Shown: positions 1 to 9,915 of the stretch, one piece after another
Layout: each line of letters opens with the position of its first letter
Numbering within the stretch: the stretch's first letter is position 1
DNA from: Kitasatospora arboriphila
Lineage (GTDB): Bacteria > Actinomycetota > Actinomycetes > Mycobacteriales > Mycobacteriaceae
Direction of reading: 5' to 3'
Length of the DNA stretch: 64,000 nt
Assembly: GCF_000717275.1 (NCBI RefSeq)
Contig: NZ_JNYV01000008.1
Location: 1 to 64,000 of the forward strand
Made by a program: the position numbers and the translations under genes
Notes under the pieces: generated by a model
Databases searched by the model: none
The model's input: only the letters and a program-made list of their open reading frames with translations
Told to the model about the DNA's origin: nothing

Positions 1-1
1 G

Positions 2-541
2 CGGTCGGACAAATCACTGGCGGTGTTCGCCAACCACACGGCCGACGTCCTGTACTTTGCTCGGGCCAAACGCACTGCCCAGCAGGGTCAGCGGTTGGCA
101 TTGTTCGCCAAAGACCGAGGATGTACCAGTCCGGGTTGTCGTAATCCGATCTCGTGGACTGAGATTCACCACACCAATGCCTGGGCCGATGGCGGCTTGA
201 CTGACATCGATGTGCTCGCGCCGGCGTGCATCCCGCATCACGCGATGATCGGGCCCGGTGAGGATCAATGGCAGACCGTGATGGTCGCCGACGGCCCCGA
301 TGCCGGGCGAGTCGCGTGGATCCCGCCGAAATACATCGACCCGGATCAACAACCGCGGATCAACCGGGCCCACCACACCGACCACACCATCGAGGTGGCA
401 TGGCAGCAAATCATCGCCGAACGCCAAGTGGCACTCAACGAACGCCAAGAACGTATGCAGCTCCAGCAACACAACCGGGCCGAGTCCATGGCGGGCCCAG
501 ACGACACCGCCGAAGACTCGGCAGATCAGGTCGAGGAATAG
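2..541 (+). CDS. HNH endonuclease domain protein (DUF222/13E12 family), C-terminal part
   Basis: This reading frame is open from the first complete codon of the window, so the N-terminal part lies outside. Near its start it carries a complete HNH-type motif: paired cysteines (CTSPGC), an IHH pair, a glycine-rich turn and a final C..HH. This is the arrangement seen at the C-terminus of 13E12/DUF222 proteins, which occur in many copies in mycobacteria and relatives. The last 60 residues are a Gln/Glu/Arg-rich helix and an acidic tail. HNH domains bind a metal and cut DNA, but the role of this family in actinomycetes is not established. The GTG near position 23 is an internal codon, not the start. 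Confidence 0.8.
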   Translation, partial: RSDKSLAVFANHTADVLYFARAKRTAQQGQRLALFAKDRGCTSPGCRNPISWTEIHHTNAWADGGLTDIDVLAPACIPHHAMIGPGEDQWQTVMVADGPDAGRVAWIPPKYIDPDQQPRINRAHHTDHTIEVAWQQIIAERQVALNERQERMQLQQHNRAESMAGPDDTAEDSADQVEE

Positions 542-656
542 CGGCCACCGATAACCCCGGCTTTCCTGCGCTTTGCGCTGGAATCTTGTACACGGCTGTC
601 GTGCACAGACTCAGAACCCACCCGCCACTGCGACCGCGATCAACAAACGCTCCCGA

Positions 657-1955
657 CTATGCGGGCAGACCTTTCTCGTCGAGGTCGCTCGGCGGTCGGC
701 GGCGAGAGAGGAAAGCAAGTGCAATTCCGCACGCGGCAACGGTGACCGCGGCCAGGATCACTTCAGTGGTGGTCAGCTGGCGGCTGTCGAAGCCCGATGA
801 GCCTGATGAGCCCGATGAGCTGGAGAAGCTGTAGGCGACCGTGATGCCGACGACGGGGAACAATGTGGCTGGTCCGGCGACCGCGATAGTGCTGACGGGT
901 GCGGTCGTGGGTAAGCAAGCTGCGACCACGTGCGCGCCCGCTACGGGAACGACAAATGCGGCGACAATTCCCGCGGTACTCCAGGGCGATTCATCTATTG
1001 CGGTCATGAGTGTGCAGGCGAGAAGCACGCCCATGGCGATCATGGGGTGCGCCCAGCGGCGTCCGGACACCAGACCACCAGCGATCAAAAGGACGAAGAC
1101 AAGGAGCATCGGCCATGATCCTTGCCATTGGGGCAGGCCAGCGGCAGCGGTCAACATCGCAAGCATCGCCAGTAACACCAGACCATTGCGGTGCGGCAAC
1201 CACCACACGCCGACGACGATCACCGGCAGCAAAACTATGCCGTATGCCCACGTACCGCCTTCGATGTCGTCGCCGGAACCCAGGGTGGCGATGAACCACC
1301 ACCATGACAACAACGCGACGACTGGCACGGCGATCCCGAGCGTCAAAGTGGGCCCCAGAGCAGAACGCTGCGTAGCTGATCGGCCGTTCTCGTCGGGGAA
1401 TCGGGCGTGTGGAGGTCCGGTGAACCTGGCGGCAGCGAACAGCACAAGCGCGGCAACCACACCGACAACCAGCGGCCAGTCGGGGGGCGTGCCGGTTGAG
1501 GTGTAGGCGCCGGAGTACGGGACCGATGAACGGTACTGCTCGAGTGGCCGGGCCAACCAAGCGCCGACCAGGGCACCAGCAAAGAGCCAACTCTGCAACG
1601 ACTCTCGACTGTCTTCTTGCACTGCCAAGGATCCGATCGCAGCGATCAGCAATCCTGCGGCCACAGCGCTGACGTAGCTTGCCCAATTCGCTGTGGTGCC
1701 AACAGCAGCCACAGCACCAAGGGCCACCAAGCCGGCGCCGCCGACGAAGAAAACAAGAGAGCGACCCATCAACACACTGCCGACAACCGCGACCACTGCG
1801 CACAACGCAACACACGCGACGTCACCTTGATACAGCACACGCCATGGATCTGACTCGAACACCGACTGTCCGCCACCGAGACGGGTCAGGAGCACCACAA
1901 CAGAGATGAACGCACCTACCGCGACCGCGACCGAGACCAGCGCCCTATTCACCAT
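657..1955 (-). CDS. polytopic membrane protein of unknown function
   Basis: The 432-residue product is made almost entirely of hydrophobic stretches, about twelve candidate membrane segments, with short Arg/Pro-rich loops and an Arg-rich C-terminal tail. No transporter signature or catalytic motif was recognised. Just before the last membrane segment there is a Ser/Gly-rich linker (SSSSGSSGSSGF) encoded by a short tandem repeat. The ATG start is preceded by GAGG at a plausible distance. It is transcribed away from the serine hydrolase downstream, with no obvious partner gene. The open frame and membrane pattern support a real gene, but no function can be given. Confidence 0.7.
   Translation of the reverse strand: MVNRALVSVAVAVGAFISVVVLLTRLGGGQSVFESDPWRVLYQGDVACVALCAVVAVVGSVLMGRSLVFFVGGAGLVALGAVAAVGTTANWASYVSAVAAGLLIAAIGSLAVQEDSRESLQSWLFAGALVGAWLARPLEQYRSSVPYSGAYTSTGTPPDWPLVVGVVAALVLFAAARFTGPPHARFPDENGRSATQRSALGPTLTLGIAVPVVALLSWWWFIATLGSGDDIEGGTWAYGIVLLPVIVVGVWWLPHRNGLVLLAMLAMLTAAAGLPQWQGSWPMLLVFVLLIAGGLVSGRRWAHPMIAMGVLLACTLMTAIDESPWSTAGIVAAFVVPVAGAHVVAACLPTTAPVSTIAVAGPATLFPVVGITVAYSFSSSSGSSGSSGFDSRQLTTTEVILAAVTVAACGIALAFLSRRRPPSDLDEKGLPA
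796..822. repeat. 9-bp tandem repeat, three copies
   Basis: Three consecutive 9-bp units (GATGAGCCT, GATGAGCCC, GATGAGCTG) lie inside the membrane protein gene. On the minus strand they encode the Ser/Ser/Gly linker before its last membrane segment. Because the unit is a multiple of three, copy-number change would alter linker length without a frameshift. Confidence 0.7.
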
Positions 1956-2212
1956 GCTGAATCCTCGATGTGTGCGCAGCAGTGTTGGTCTCGCGCCTGC
2001 AGCTCATATGCCGCAGTGTGTCAGAAAGCCTCATCTCGTAGGCGCGAGGGCAGTACCCGCACCCACCCAGCCGGTCGCTCTCTGCTCGCGGCGAGTCCTC
2101 GCACGCTCGTCGACAGCTTTTTGCTGCGTGTTTCTCCTAACATGACGAACGTCTTGCGTGCGGACGGCATTATGAGACGGTTCTGATGCGCTCACACGAA
2201 CTCAAGGGCAAC

Positions 2213-3388
2213 ATGAAAATCTACAAACAACTTGTTTCAGCCGTCACCGTGACGGCGTTGGTCTCGCTGGTACTCAGCGGCTGCTCGTCCTCATCAGACG
2301 AGCGGGCGGCATCGTCTACGACGGCGCCCACAATGACAGTGTCCTCGGCCGACGCCGCCGAGTTCCAGAAGGTCCTCGATGACACGCGCGCCCAAGCCGG
2401 CTTTCCCGGCGTCATCGCGCAGGTCGCTTCACCCGATGGAACCTGGACCGGCACATCGGGAACCATCGGTCAGGGAAAGACCCAGGCGCCCACGCCCACC
2501 GACAAGACCCGCATCGGATCGTTGACCAAGACGATGACCGCGACGGTCCTGCTGCAGTTGGTACAAGAAGGCAAGCTCTCCCTCGATGAGACGATCGGCA
2601 AGTACGTGCCTGGTATGCCCAACGGCGACGTCGCAACCCTGCTGCAGCTGTCCGACATGACCAGCGGTATCCCGAGCTACACGAAGTCCGAAACGATCGT
2701 CAACAAGTTCTTCGCGAATCCCGAATATGCCTGGCCTCCAAAGGAACTGGTGGACGGCGTCAAGGGACTCCCGGCCGACTTCGCTCCCGGACAGGGTTGG
2801 GAGTACTCAAACACCAATTACGTGCTCTTGGGCATGGTGATCGAGAAGGTGCTGGGTCAGCCGATTGCCGACGTGTTCGAGCAGCGACTGTTCGGGCCAC
2901 TGGGGATGGACGACACCTCGTTCCCCGGCGGCTCCATCGAGATCGCGAATCCACACATGGACGGGTTGACCGACCAGAACCAGCCGCCCGGGCAGAACGT
3001 CGACTCCACCCATTGGAATCCGTCGTTCGCGTTCACCGCGGGCGCGGTCATCTCGACCCTCGACGACCTGAAGAAGTGGGGGCACGCGCTGTTCACCGGT
3101 GAAGGTGTCCTCGACAGTTCAACTCAGCAGTTCCGAAGGGACTCGATCATCCGCGACATCCCACCGAACACCGCGACCGCGGGGTACGGAATCGGATTCG
3201 GCGATCGGGGCGGCTGGTGGGGCCACGATGGCGACATCCCCGGATACAACAGCGTGCTGTTCCACAACTACGATTCCGACACCACGATCATCGTGCTGAC
3301 CAACAGCGACAACACCTTCACGGTCGACGGCAAAGAGGCCTTTCCGGCCCCGGCAGTATCGGCGGGTCTACAACAGGCGGTGAGCTGA
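2213..3388 (+). CDS. serine hydrolase / class C beta-lactamase-like lipoprotein
   Basis: This 391-residue protein belongs to the beta-lactamase/esterase/D-Ala-D-Ala carboxypeptidase superfamily. The N-terminus is a lipoprotein signal with lipobox LSGC (Cys24), so it should be anchored outside the membrane. The catalytic signature SLTK (Ser103, Lys106), the second-motif tyrosine in YSNTNY and the third motif HDG are all present. I chose the second ATG (MKIYKQ) because AAGGGC lies just upstream; the frame itself is open from 2186. It resembles the lipoprotein at 41830-43158, with the same SxTK and VQEGK context, so the two are probably paralogues. The substrate is unknown; a cell-wall peptide or an ester is possible. 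Confidence 0.85.
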   Translation: MKIYKQLVSAVTVTALVSLVLSGCSSSSDERAASSTTAPTMTVSSADAAEFQKVLDDTRAQAGFPGVIAQVASPDGTWTGTSGTIGQGKTQAPTPTDKTRIGSLTKTMTATVLLQLVQEGKLSLDETIGKYVPGMPNGDVATLLQLSDMTSGIPSYTKSETIVNKFFANPEYAWPPKELVDGVKGLPADFAPGQGWEYSNTNYVLLGMVIEKVLGQPIADVFEQRLFGPLGMDDTSFPGGSIEIANPHMDGLTDQNQPPGQNVDSTHWNPSFAFTAGAVISTLDDLKKWGHALFTGEGVLDSSTQQFRRDSIIRDIPPNTATAGYGIGFGDRGGWWGHDGDIPGYNSVLFHNYDSDTTIIVLTNSDNTFTVDGKEAFPAPAVSAGLQQAVS

Positions 3389-3469
3389 GGTCCCCCCGCA
3401 AACGGTCCGTTTGTGACCCGTCGCGGGTGGGTAAAGGCCCTTCGCCTCTGACAGCACCGAAAGGACGCC

Positions 3470-3772
3470 ATGAGCAACCCCGATTACGATGCAGCCCCAC
3501 CCGCGACAACCACCACCACTGCCCCCGCGTCCGGCAGCGGCCGAAAGATCTCCACGATCCTCGGGCTCATCCTCGCTGCGCTCCTGGTGATCGCACTGAT
3601 CGTCTTCGTGGTCCAGAACACCGAGCAAGTACATATCGAGTTCTTCGGACTCAACCTCGACATGGCACAAGGTGTTGCCCTGCTCCTCGCCGCCGTGGTC
3701 GGATTCCTGATCGCGCTGCTCGGCAGCGGCTTCCTGCGGCTGCGGCGCAAGGTGCGAAATCGACATCACTGA
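3470..3772 (+). CDS. LapA-domain (DUF1049) small membrane protein
   Basis: The 100-residue protein has a low-complexity Thr/Ala-rich N-terminal tail, then two membrane segments separated by [17 protein letters not shown]. That loop is characteristic of the LapA/DUF1049 family. A basic C-terminal tail ([11 protein letters not shown]) should face the cytoplasm. LapA proteins of Gram-negatives help lipopolysaccharide assembly, which does not apply here, so the actinobacterial role is unknown. AAAGGACGCC provides a good ribosome binding site. The gene sits between the serine hydrolase and cinA on the same strand. Confidence 0.8.
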   Translation: MSNPDYDAAPPATTTTTAPASGSGRKISTILGLILAALLVIALIVFVVQNTEQVHIEFFGLNLDMAQGVALLLAAVVGFLIALLGSGFLRLRRKVRNRHH

Positions 3773-3809
3773 CGTCCGACGGCCCTCACTCACCACTAAG
3801 CTCGGCAAG

Positions 3810-5102
3810 ATGACAGTGCGGGCAGGAATCGTGGTGACCGGTACCGAAGTCCTCACCGGCCGGGTCACCGACCAGAACGGCCCATGGGTCGCTCGGCACC
3901 TCCTTGACATCGGCGTCGACGTCGCGCACATCACCGTGTGCGGCGACCGCCCGGATGACCTCACGGCCCAGCTCCAGTTCCTGGCCGACCAGCGCGTGGA
4001 CCTCATCGTCACCACCGGGGGTCTCGGCCCGACCGCTGACGACCTCACCGTTGCAACGGTCGCCGCGTTCTGCGGACGCGAACTGCACGTCGACGTCGAG
4101 CTCGAAGAGCACATCGATTCCATCGTGCAACGGTGGCGCGGACGCATGACTTCTGCGCCCGACGCCGCGCCACTACGTGAGGGCATCCGCAAGCAGGCGA
4201 TGGTTCCCGAAGGCGCAGAATCCATTCCGCCTACCGGCACCGCCCCCGGAGTGGCCATCGCCGCCGAGGTGGTCGATTCCGTTCCGGTTCGGCCCGCCAT
4301 CCTGGTGTTGCCGGGGCCACCCCGAGAATTGCAGACGATGTGGCCGACGGCGCTCCAGACCGCCCCGGTGGTCGAAGCTCTGTCAGGACGGTCGGAGTTC
4401 AATCAGTCGACGATCTTCGCGTATGGCTTGTCCGAAGCAGACCTGGCGGCAACGCTGCGGAACATCGAGCACGAGGTCAGCGGCTTCGATGATCTCGAGA
4501 TCACCACCTGCCTGCGGCTGGGCGAGCTCGAGATGGTGACTCGCTACCCCGAGTCGGCTGCGGGGGCGTACTCCCGATTGGAGGAGCAGATCACTGCCCG
4601 TCACGGAGACCGGATCTTCTCCACCGACGGGTCGACCATCGACGACCTGGTGGCGGCAGCACTCGCCGGCCGTCGTATCGCGACCGCAGAATCATGCACT
4701 GGCGGCCTCGTCGCGGCACGACTCACCGAACGGGCCGGATCATCGGCATATGTGATGGGCGGTGTCGTCTCGTACGCGAATGAGGTGAAGTCCGGCCTTC
4801 TCGACGTCCCCGCGGAGATGATCGCCGAGCACGGCGCCGTCAGTGAACAGGTCGCCGCACGGATGGCCGAGGGCGCGTTGAGCCGGGTCGGCGCTGACGT
4901 GGCCGTGTCCACAACCGGTATCGCCGGGCCCGGCGGTGGATCCGAACTCAAACCGGTGGGCACGGTCTGCTTCGGGATCGCGGTGACGGGTCAGCCGACC
5001 GTGACGAGGACGCGACGCCTGCCCGGCGACCGGGCGAGTGTGCGGGCACTGTCCACGACCGTAGCCATGCACCTGATTGCCGACGTCCTGCGTACACCCT
5101 GA
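3810..5102 (+). CDS. cinA: CinA-like protein, putative NMN amidohydrolase
   Basis: At 430 residues this has the full CinA layout. The N-terminal MoaB/MogA-like domain (about 1-170) contains [13 protein letters not shown]. The C-terminal CinA domain (about 285-430) contains [14 protein letters not shown] and [12 protein letters not shown]. The C-terminal domain in this family deamidates nicotinamide mononucleotide in pyridine nucleotide salvage, and the N-terminal domain is linked to ADP-ribose pyrophosphatase activity. Both domains look intact. The start is ATG, 37 bp after the LapA-type gene and with only a weak Shine-Dalgarno sequence. Actinobacterial CinA has no proven link to competence. 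Confidence 0.92.
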   Translation: MTVRAGIVVTGTEVLTGRVTDQNGPWVARHLLDIGVDVAHITVCGDRPDDLTAQLQFLADQRVDLIVTTGGLGPTADDLTVATVAAFCGRELHVDVELEEHIDSIVQRWRGRMTSAPDAAPLREGIRKQAMVPEGAESIPPTGTAPGVAIAAEVVDSVPVRPAILVLPGPPRELQTMWPTALQTAPVVEALSGRSEFNQSTIFAYGLSEADLAATLRNIEHEVSGFDDLEITTCLRLGELEMVTRYPESAAGAYSRLEEQITARHGDRIFSTDGSTIDDLVAAALAGRRIATAESCTGGLVAARLTERAGSSAYVMGGVVSYANEVKSGLLDVPAEMIAEHGAVSEQVAARMAEGALSRVGADVAVSTTGIAGPGGGSELKPVGTVCFGIAVTGQPTVTRTRRLPGDRASVRALSTTVAMHLIADVLRTP

Positions 5103-5274
5103 CCTCGGGTCAGAACAAGGTTGACGCGGGCCGATCGACGCACACGTCATTCGATCGGCCGCATATCGGGCTGCGATCACGTGTGGAGAACAAAATTGAT
5201 TGCCCGGCCCTCCCCGCCGCGCAACACTGGGCGCGGAAGATCGAGCATCGAAGAGACGGCGAGGAGAGCGGGCC

Positions 5275-5970
5275 ATGAAGACGTTGGGGCTGATCGGCGG
5301 GATGAGCTGGGTCAGCACCGCGGAGTACTACCGCCTGGTCAACGAACTCGTCGCGGAACGACTCGGCGGACTGCATTCGGCGCGGATCATTCTCGAATCC
5401 GTCGACTTCGGTGAGATCGAGAAGCTGAAGCTCGCAGGGCGGTGGACGGAAATCGGCGCCCACCTCGCCGCGGCGGCCGCCCGGCTCGAGTCGCATGGCG
5501 CAGAGGCGATCGTGCTGTGCACCAACACGATGCACTACGTGGCCGAGAGCATCGAGGATGCGGTGTCCATCCCGTTCATCCACATCGCCGATACAACAGC
5601 CAGGGCCATCACCGCGGCAGGTCCATCACGCGTGGGGTTGCTGGCCACCGCATTCACGATGGAATCGTCGTTTTACCGTGACCGTGTCGCCTCGCACGGT
5701 CTCGAGGTGTTGACGCCAGACGCCGCAGACCGAGACCAGGTCAGTTCGATCATCTACAACGAGCTCTGCCACAACGTGATACGTCCTGAGTCGCGCGCTC
5801 TCTATCTGGAGGTGGTCGGCCGATTGCTGGCCGAGGGCGTCGAAGGGATCATTCTCGGGTGCACCGAGGTCGAATTGCTGATCGGCCCGGAGGACGTCAC
5901 CGTCCCGGTGTTCCCGACGACGCTCCTGCACGCGCAGGCCGCCATCGACTTCGCCCTGTCCGACCGGTAG
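5275..5970 (+). CDS. aspartate/glutamate racemase family protein
   Basis: The protein is 231 residues when started at MKTLGLIGGMSW, where GAGGAGAGCG precedes the ATG; the upstream extension of the frame is Arg-rich and unlikely to be translated. It has the two catalytic cysteine motifs of the Asp/Glu racemase superfamily, LCTNTMH in the first half and LGCTEVELL in the second. They serve as acid and base on either side of the alpha carbon. The GMSW..T.EYY start is typical of the YgeA/aspartate-racemase branch. These enzymes interconvert L- and D-amino acids in the cytoplasm; the exact substrate cannot be read from sequence. Confidence 0.88.
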   Translation: MKTLGLIGGMSWVSTAEYYRLVNELVAERLGGLHSARIILESVDFGEIEKLKLAGRWTEIGAHLAAAAARLESHGAEAIVLCTNTMHYVAESIEDAVSIPFIHIADTTARAITAAGPSRVGLLATAFTMESSFYRDRVASHGLEVLTPDAADRDQVSSIIYNELCHNVIRPESRALYLEVVGRLLAEGVEGIILGCTEVELLIGPEDVTVPVFPTTLLHAQAAIDFALSDR

Positions 5971-6096
5971 GCCAGTAGAACACCGAGAACCACACACCAT
6001 CCGCAGCGAACATCGCATTTTGCTGCCTGCACACAACCACTTCGTTTACGGTCGCGACAGAAGATGGCCGCGATACGTCAAGAAAGTGATTGTGCA

Positions 6097-7827
6097 ATGG
6101 GATTCACCACGCCGACTCTGCCCAGTCTCGAGATGGACGTGTGGAGCCGCGGGACCCGTGCGGAGAAGATCCGCCCGTTGGCCCGGCATTGGGCGGAGGT
6201 CGGCTTCGGTACACCCGTTGTGCTGCACCTCTTCTACGTGGTGAAGATCCTCCTGTACATCGTGGTGGGTGGGCTGATCGCCGGGTCGACGTCCGGTCTC
6301 GGCGGCGTCACGCAGATCAGCAGTTGGTGGGACGAGCCCATCGTCTTCCAGAAGATCGTGATCTACACCCTGCTCTTCGAGGTGCTCGGCCTCGGCTGCG
6401 GATTCGGCCCACTCAACAACCGGTACTCGCCCCCGATGGGGTCGGCCCTCTATTGGCTGCGGCCGAACACCATTCGACTGCCGCCATGGCCTCGGGTGAT
6501 CCCATTCACCGCGGGCAGCAACCGAACTCCCGTCGATGTACTGCTCTACGCTGCGCTCCTCGTGACGTGCGTGCTGGCTTTGTTCTCGGGCGGTCGTGGA
6601 CCGGCGCCCGACCTCGGCAGCGATGTCGGCCCGCTTCCCATGTGGATCCCGACAGCCGTGCTGATCGCGCTCGCGTTGATCGGGCTGAGGGACAAGACGG
6701 TCTTCCTGGCAGCTCGCGGCGAGGTCTACGGCGCACTCGTGGTGACTTTCCTGCTCGCGGGCGCCGACATGATCCTTGCCGCGAAGATCGTCTTCGTCAT
6801 CATCTGGATGGGCGCGGCCACCTCCAAACTGAACAAGCACTTCCCGTTTGTGGTGTCCACGATGATGTCGAACAACCCGATCGTGCGGCCACAGAGGATC
6901 AAGCGAAAGTTCTTCGAGCACTTCCCCGATGACCTGCGCCCGGGCCGCCTCTCACGTGTGGTGGCGCACGGTGCCACGGTGATCGAGATGGGTGTGCCCC
7001 TGATCCTCTTCTTCTCGCACGGTGGCTGGCCCACCGCCATCGCGGCCACCGTGATGGTGGTCTTCCATCTGGGCATTCTCAGTGCCATCCCGATGGGCGT
7101 GCCGCTGGAGTGGAACGTCTTCATGATCTTCGGCCTGCTGTTCCTGTTTGTCGGCCACGCGGATGTCACGCCCTCCGACGCCGACCATCTCTGGCTTGTT
7201 CTCACACTCACCGGTCTGAGCGCGGCCGTCGTGGTGGCGGGTAACCTGTTTCCCGGCAAGATCTCGTTCCTGCCGGGAATGCGCTACTACGCGGGCAATT
7301 GGGACACCACACTGTGGTGCATCACGCCCTCCGGCTCGGCCAAGATCGAGGCGGGCATCGTCTCGATCGCCAGCATGCCTGCCGCCCAACTCGAGCGCGT
7401 CTACGGCAAGGAACGCCTCGAGATCCCGTTGTATCTCGGCTACGCCTTCCGCGCGATGAACACACACGGCCGGGCCCTGTTCACCCTGGCGCATCGGGCG
7501 ATGACCGGACGCAACGAGTCGGACTACCTGCTCACTGACGGAGAACGCATCTGCAGCACTGCGCTCGGATGGAACTTCGGTGACGGCCACCTCCACAGCG
7601 AACAGCTCATCGCAGCGCTGCAGGAGAGGTGTCATTTCGAACCCGGCGAGGTGCGGATCGTGCTGCTCGAAGCCCAGCCGATCCACCGCGGAACCCAACA
7701 GTATCGGCTCGTCGACGCAGCCACTGGAGAGTTCGAGCGCGGCGAGGTGCGGGTGGCCGACATGGTGACCCGTCAGCCGTGGGATGACGACGTACCGGTC
7801 CACGTGCACTCGGCAGTCGCACCCTGA
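6097..7827 (+). CDS. DUF3556 polytopic membrane protein
   Basis: This protein is about 576 residues from MGFTTPTLPS, the usual N-terminus in this family; an earlier ATG at 6064 would add eleven residues. Roughly nine membrane segments fill residues 40-410. A soluble C-terminal domain of about 170 residues follows. The family is common in Mycobacterium, Gordonia and Rhodococcus and is annotated only as DUF3556. Membrane-face motifs such as HFPFVVSTMMSNNP are visible but have no known role. It ends 13 bp from the convergent IclR gene, so it is probably not part of the aromatic catabolic cluster that begins there. Confidence 0.85.
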   Translation: MGFTTPTLPSLEMDVWSRGTRAEKIRPLARHWAEVGFGTPVVLHLFYVVKILLYIVVGGLIAGSTSGLGGVTQISSWWDEPIVFQKIVIYTLLFEVLGLGCGFGPLNNRYSPPMGSALYWLRPNTIRLPPWPRVIPFTAGSNRTPVDVLLYAALLVTCVLALFSGGRGPAPDLGSDVGPLPMWIPTAVLIALALIGLRDKTVFLAARGEVYGALVVTFLLAGADMILAAKIVFVIIWMGAATSKLNKHFPFVVSTMMSNNPIVRPQRIKRKFFEHFPDDLRPGRLSRVVAHGATVIEMGVPLILFFSHGGWPTAIAATVMVVFHLGILSAIPMGVPLEWNVFMIFGLLFLFVGHADVTPSDADHLWLVLTLTGLSAAVVVAGNLFPGKISFLPGMRYYAGNWDTTLWCITPSGSAKIEAGIVSIASMPAAQLERVYGKERLEIPLYLGYAFRAMNTHGRALFTLAHRAMTGRNESDYLLTDGERICSTALGWNFGDGHLHSEQLIAALQERCHFEPGEVRIVLLEAQPIHRGTQQYRLVDAATGEFERGEVRVADMVTRQPWDDDVPVHVHSAVAP

Positions 7828-7840
7828 ATGCCGTGCGCGC

Positions 7841-8632
7841 TCAGCGGTATCCGTTACCCAGATCGGCACTGAACTCCTGCGCCACCGATACCAGGAACCC
7901 GGCGGTGTCGGCAGCAAACGACTCCGCTGTGGCACGCGCCGACGATGTCGAGCACGCCAATGCTCCGACCACCGATCCGCCGGCATCGCGAACCGGTGCG
8001 GCCAGTGAGATCAGGCCCACCTCCAGCTCTTGCTCGGTCAGTGCGTAGCCCTGCTCTCGCACCTTGGCCAGCTCTCGGTGGAGCTCTTCACCCGACGTCA
8101 CCGTCGCCGGCGTCAGGGCGTGCGCAAAATCCGAGTTCTCGATCACCGACCGGACCACACCGGCCGGAGCCCAGGCAAGCAACACCCGACCCATCGACGT
8201 GGCGTACGCAGGGATCCGGGTACCCACCGACACGTTGATGCTCATGATCCGGCGCACCGGAACGCGCGCTGCGTACACCACTTCGGCCCCGTCGAGCACG
8301 CCGAGCGACGCCGACTCGTGAACGGTCTCGACGATCTTGAGCAGATGTGGCATCGCGGTATCGGCAAGCGAATGCGACGCTGTGTAGTGCTGGCCGATGC
8401 TCAGGACGCGCGGGGTGAGCGACCAGTGGCCGTCGCCACCGGACACGTAACCGAGCCGCTGCAGTGTCAGCAAAATGCGACGTACTGCGGGCCGAGAAAG
8501 CGATGTGGCTGCGGCCAACTCCGCCAACGTCGGGTTGGGGCGATCAGCGTTGAAGGCCAAGAGGACCGCAAAGCCGCGTTCGATGCTCTGTATGTGGTCC
8601 CGATCCCGCTCGGCCCCGACTTCGGTCACCAT
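7841..8632 (-). CDS. IclR-family regulator, CatR/PcaR-like
   Basis: The 263-residue protein has an N-terminal winged helix-turn-helix (about residues 14-75, with LAELAAATSLSRPAVRRIL) and a C-terminal IclR effector domain (about 80-255, with VHESASLGVLDGAEVVYAARV and TRIPAYATSMGRVLLA). The effector region is typical of PcaR/PcaU/CatR regulators that bind intermediates of the 3-oxoadipate pathway. GAGGGGG precedes the ATG. It lies 55 bp downstream of the thiolase in the same minus-strand run (pcaD, iclR, pcaF, iclR). It is a paralogue of the IclR protein at 9963-10742. One of the two probably controls catABC and the other the pca genes; which does which cannot be settled from sequence. Confidence 0.92.
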   Translation of the reverse strand: MVTEVGAERDRDHIQSIERGFAVLLAFNADRPNPTLAELAAATSLSRPAVRRILLTLQRLGYVSGGDGHWSLTPRVLSIGQHYTASHSLADTAMPHLLKIVETVHESASLGVLDGAEVVYAARVPVRRIMSINVSVGTRIPAYATSMGRVLLAWAPAGVVRSVIENSDFAHALTPATVTSGEELHRELAKVREQGYALTEQELEVGLISLAAPVRDAGGSVVGALACSTSSARATAESFAADTAGFLVSVAQEFSADLGNGYR

Positions 8633-8687
8633 TGCCCCCTCGATAGTCGCGGTTCAACCGTACGCAATGCGGGCAGTTGGTGACCGA

Positions 8688-9899
8688 TCAGGTTGTGCGT
8701 TCGAAGACCGCGGCAAGACCCTGCCCACCACCGATGCACATGGTCTCCAGGGCATACCGGCCCTCTCGACGGTCCAGTTCGCGCAGCAGGGTCGCCAGGA
8801 TCCGCGCACCCGTGGCCCCGACCGGATGACCCAGTGAGATGCCCGACCCGTGTGGATTGAGTCGCTCATCGTCGGCGTCGATCTCCCATGCCTGCAGAAC
8901 GGCCAGCACCTGCGCCGCAAAGGCCTCGTTCAGCTCGATCACGTCCATGTCCCCGAGCGTGAGATCCATTCGACCCAACACCTTCTCGACGGCGCCCACC
9001 GGTCCGAAACCCATCCGCCCCGGCTCCACCCCGGTTGTGGCCCACCCGGCCAACCGGGCGAGCGGACGCAGTCCGAGCGCCGCTGCCTTCGCCGGGGTCG
9101 TCACCACACACGCTGCGGCACCGTCGTTTTGACCACTGGCGTTTCCCGCAGTCACCGTCGAGTCGGCATCGACCGCACTCCGGATCGGCCGCAAAGCCGC
9201 CAGCGACTCGAGTGTGGTGTCTGCACGTGGATGCTCATCTCGATCGACCACCACTGCCGCGCCCCGCCGTTGCGGCACCTCGACGCCGACGATCTCTTCT
9301 GCGAACACCCCGTTGTCCTGCGCGGAAACGGCACGGCGATGCGATTGGACTGCCAACGCATCCTGGTCGGCGCGACTGATGCCGAACTCGGCCCGCAGGT
9401 TTTCCGCGGTCTCGATCATCCCGCCCGGGACGGGGAAGTTGGCGCCACCGGCGGTGACGCGGGCCCGTGCGAGGCGATCGGCGAGTTCCACCCCGGCCCC
9501 CTTGACGCCCCATCGAATCGAATCGGTATAGAACTCCGCCTGGCTCATCGATTCGGTACCACCGGCGATCACCACGTCACCGGCCCCGGTCATCACCTGC
9601 ATGCACGCCACAAGAACTGCCTGCAAACCTGATCCGCACCGCCGATCCACCTGCATGCCGGGGACCGAGATTCCCAGGCCGGCGTCGAGGGCCGCGACCC
9701 GGCCGATCGCCGGAGCCTCACCACCCGGCGTCGCCTGACCCAAGATCACGTCGTCGATCTGATCGCCCGATATCCCGGTACGCTGCAGCAACTCCCGGAT
9801 GAGAGTCGCCGCCAACGTCTGCGGTGGAACATCTTTCAACGAACCGCCGAAACGTCCGACGGGTGTGCGCAACGGTTCACAGATGACGGCGTCTGGCAT
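8688..9899 (-). CDS. pcaF: 3-oxoadipyl-CoA thiolase (acetyl-CoA C-acyltransferase)
   Basis: The 403-residue product is a complete thiolase. It has the acyl-accepting Cys88 in VDRRCGSGLQ, the NEAFAAQ loop, His358 in GHPVGATGAR and the second catalytic Cys388 in CIGGGQG. In the 3-oxoadipate pathway this enzyme splits 3-oxoadipyl-CoA with CoA into succinyl-CoA and acetyl-CoA. Generic fatty-acid thiolases share these motifs, so the pcaF call rests on its position in a run with pcaD and an IclR regulator and opposite pcaIJ. AGGAG lies upstream of the ATG. A 15-bp repeat cluster separates it from the preceding regulator gene. Confidence 0.9.
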   Translation of the reverse strand: MPDAVICEPLRTPVGRFGGSLKDVPPQTLAATLIRELLQRTGISGDQIDDVILGQATPGGEAPAIGRVAALDAGLGISVPGMQVDRRCGSGLQAVLVACMQVMTGAGDVVIAGGTESMSQAEFYTDSIRWGVKGAGVELADRLARARVTAGGANFPVPGGMIETAENLRAEFGISRADQDALAVQSHRRAVSAQDNGVFAEEIVGVEVPQRRGAAVVVDRDEHPRADTTLESLAALRPIRSAVDADSTVTAGNASGQNDGAAACVVTTPAKAAALGLRPLARLAGWATTGVEPGRMGFGPVGAVEKVLGRMDLTLGDMDVIELNEAFAAQVLAVLQAWEIDADDERLNPHGSGISLGHPVGATGARILATLLRELDRREGRYALETMCIGGGQGLAAVFERTT

Positions 9900-9915
9900 G
9901 AGTGGCTCCTGAATC

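Noticed and set aside
1..541. Mobile element or homing endonuclease
   Set aside because: The HNH domain belongs to the chromosomal 13E12/DUF222 family. No terminal repeats or integrase were seen.
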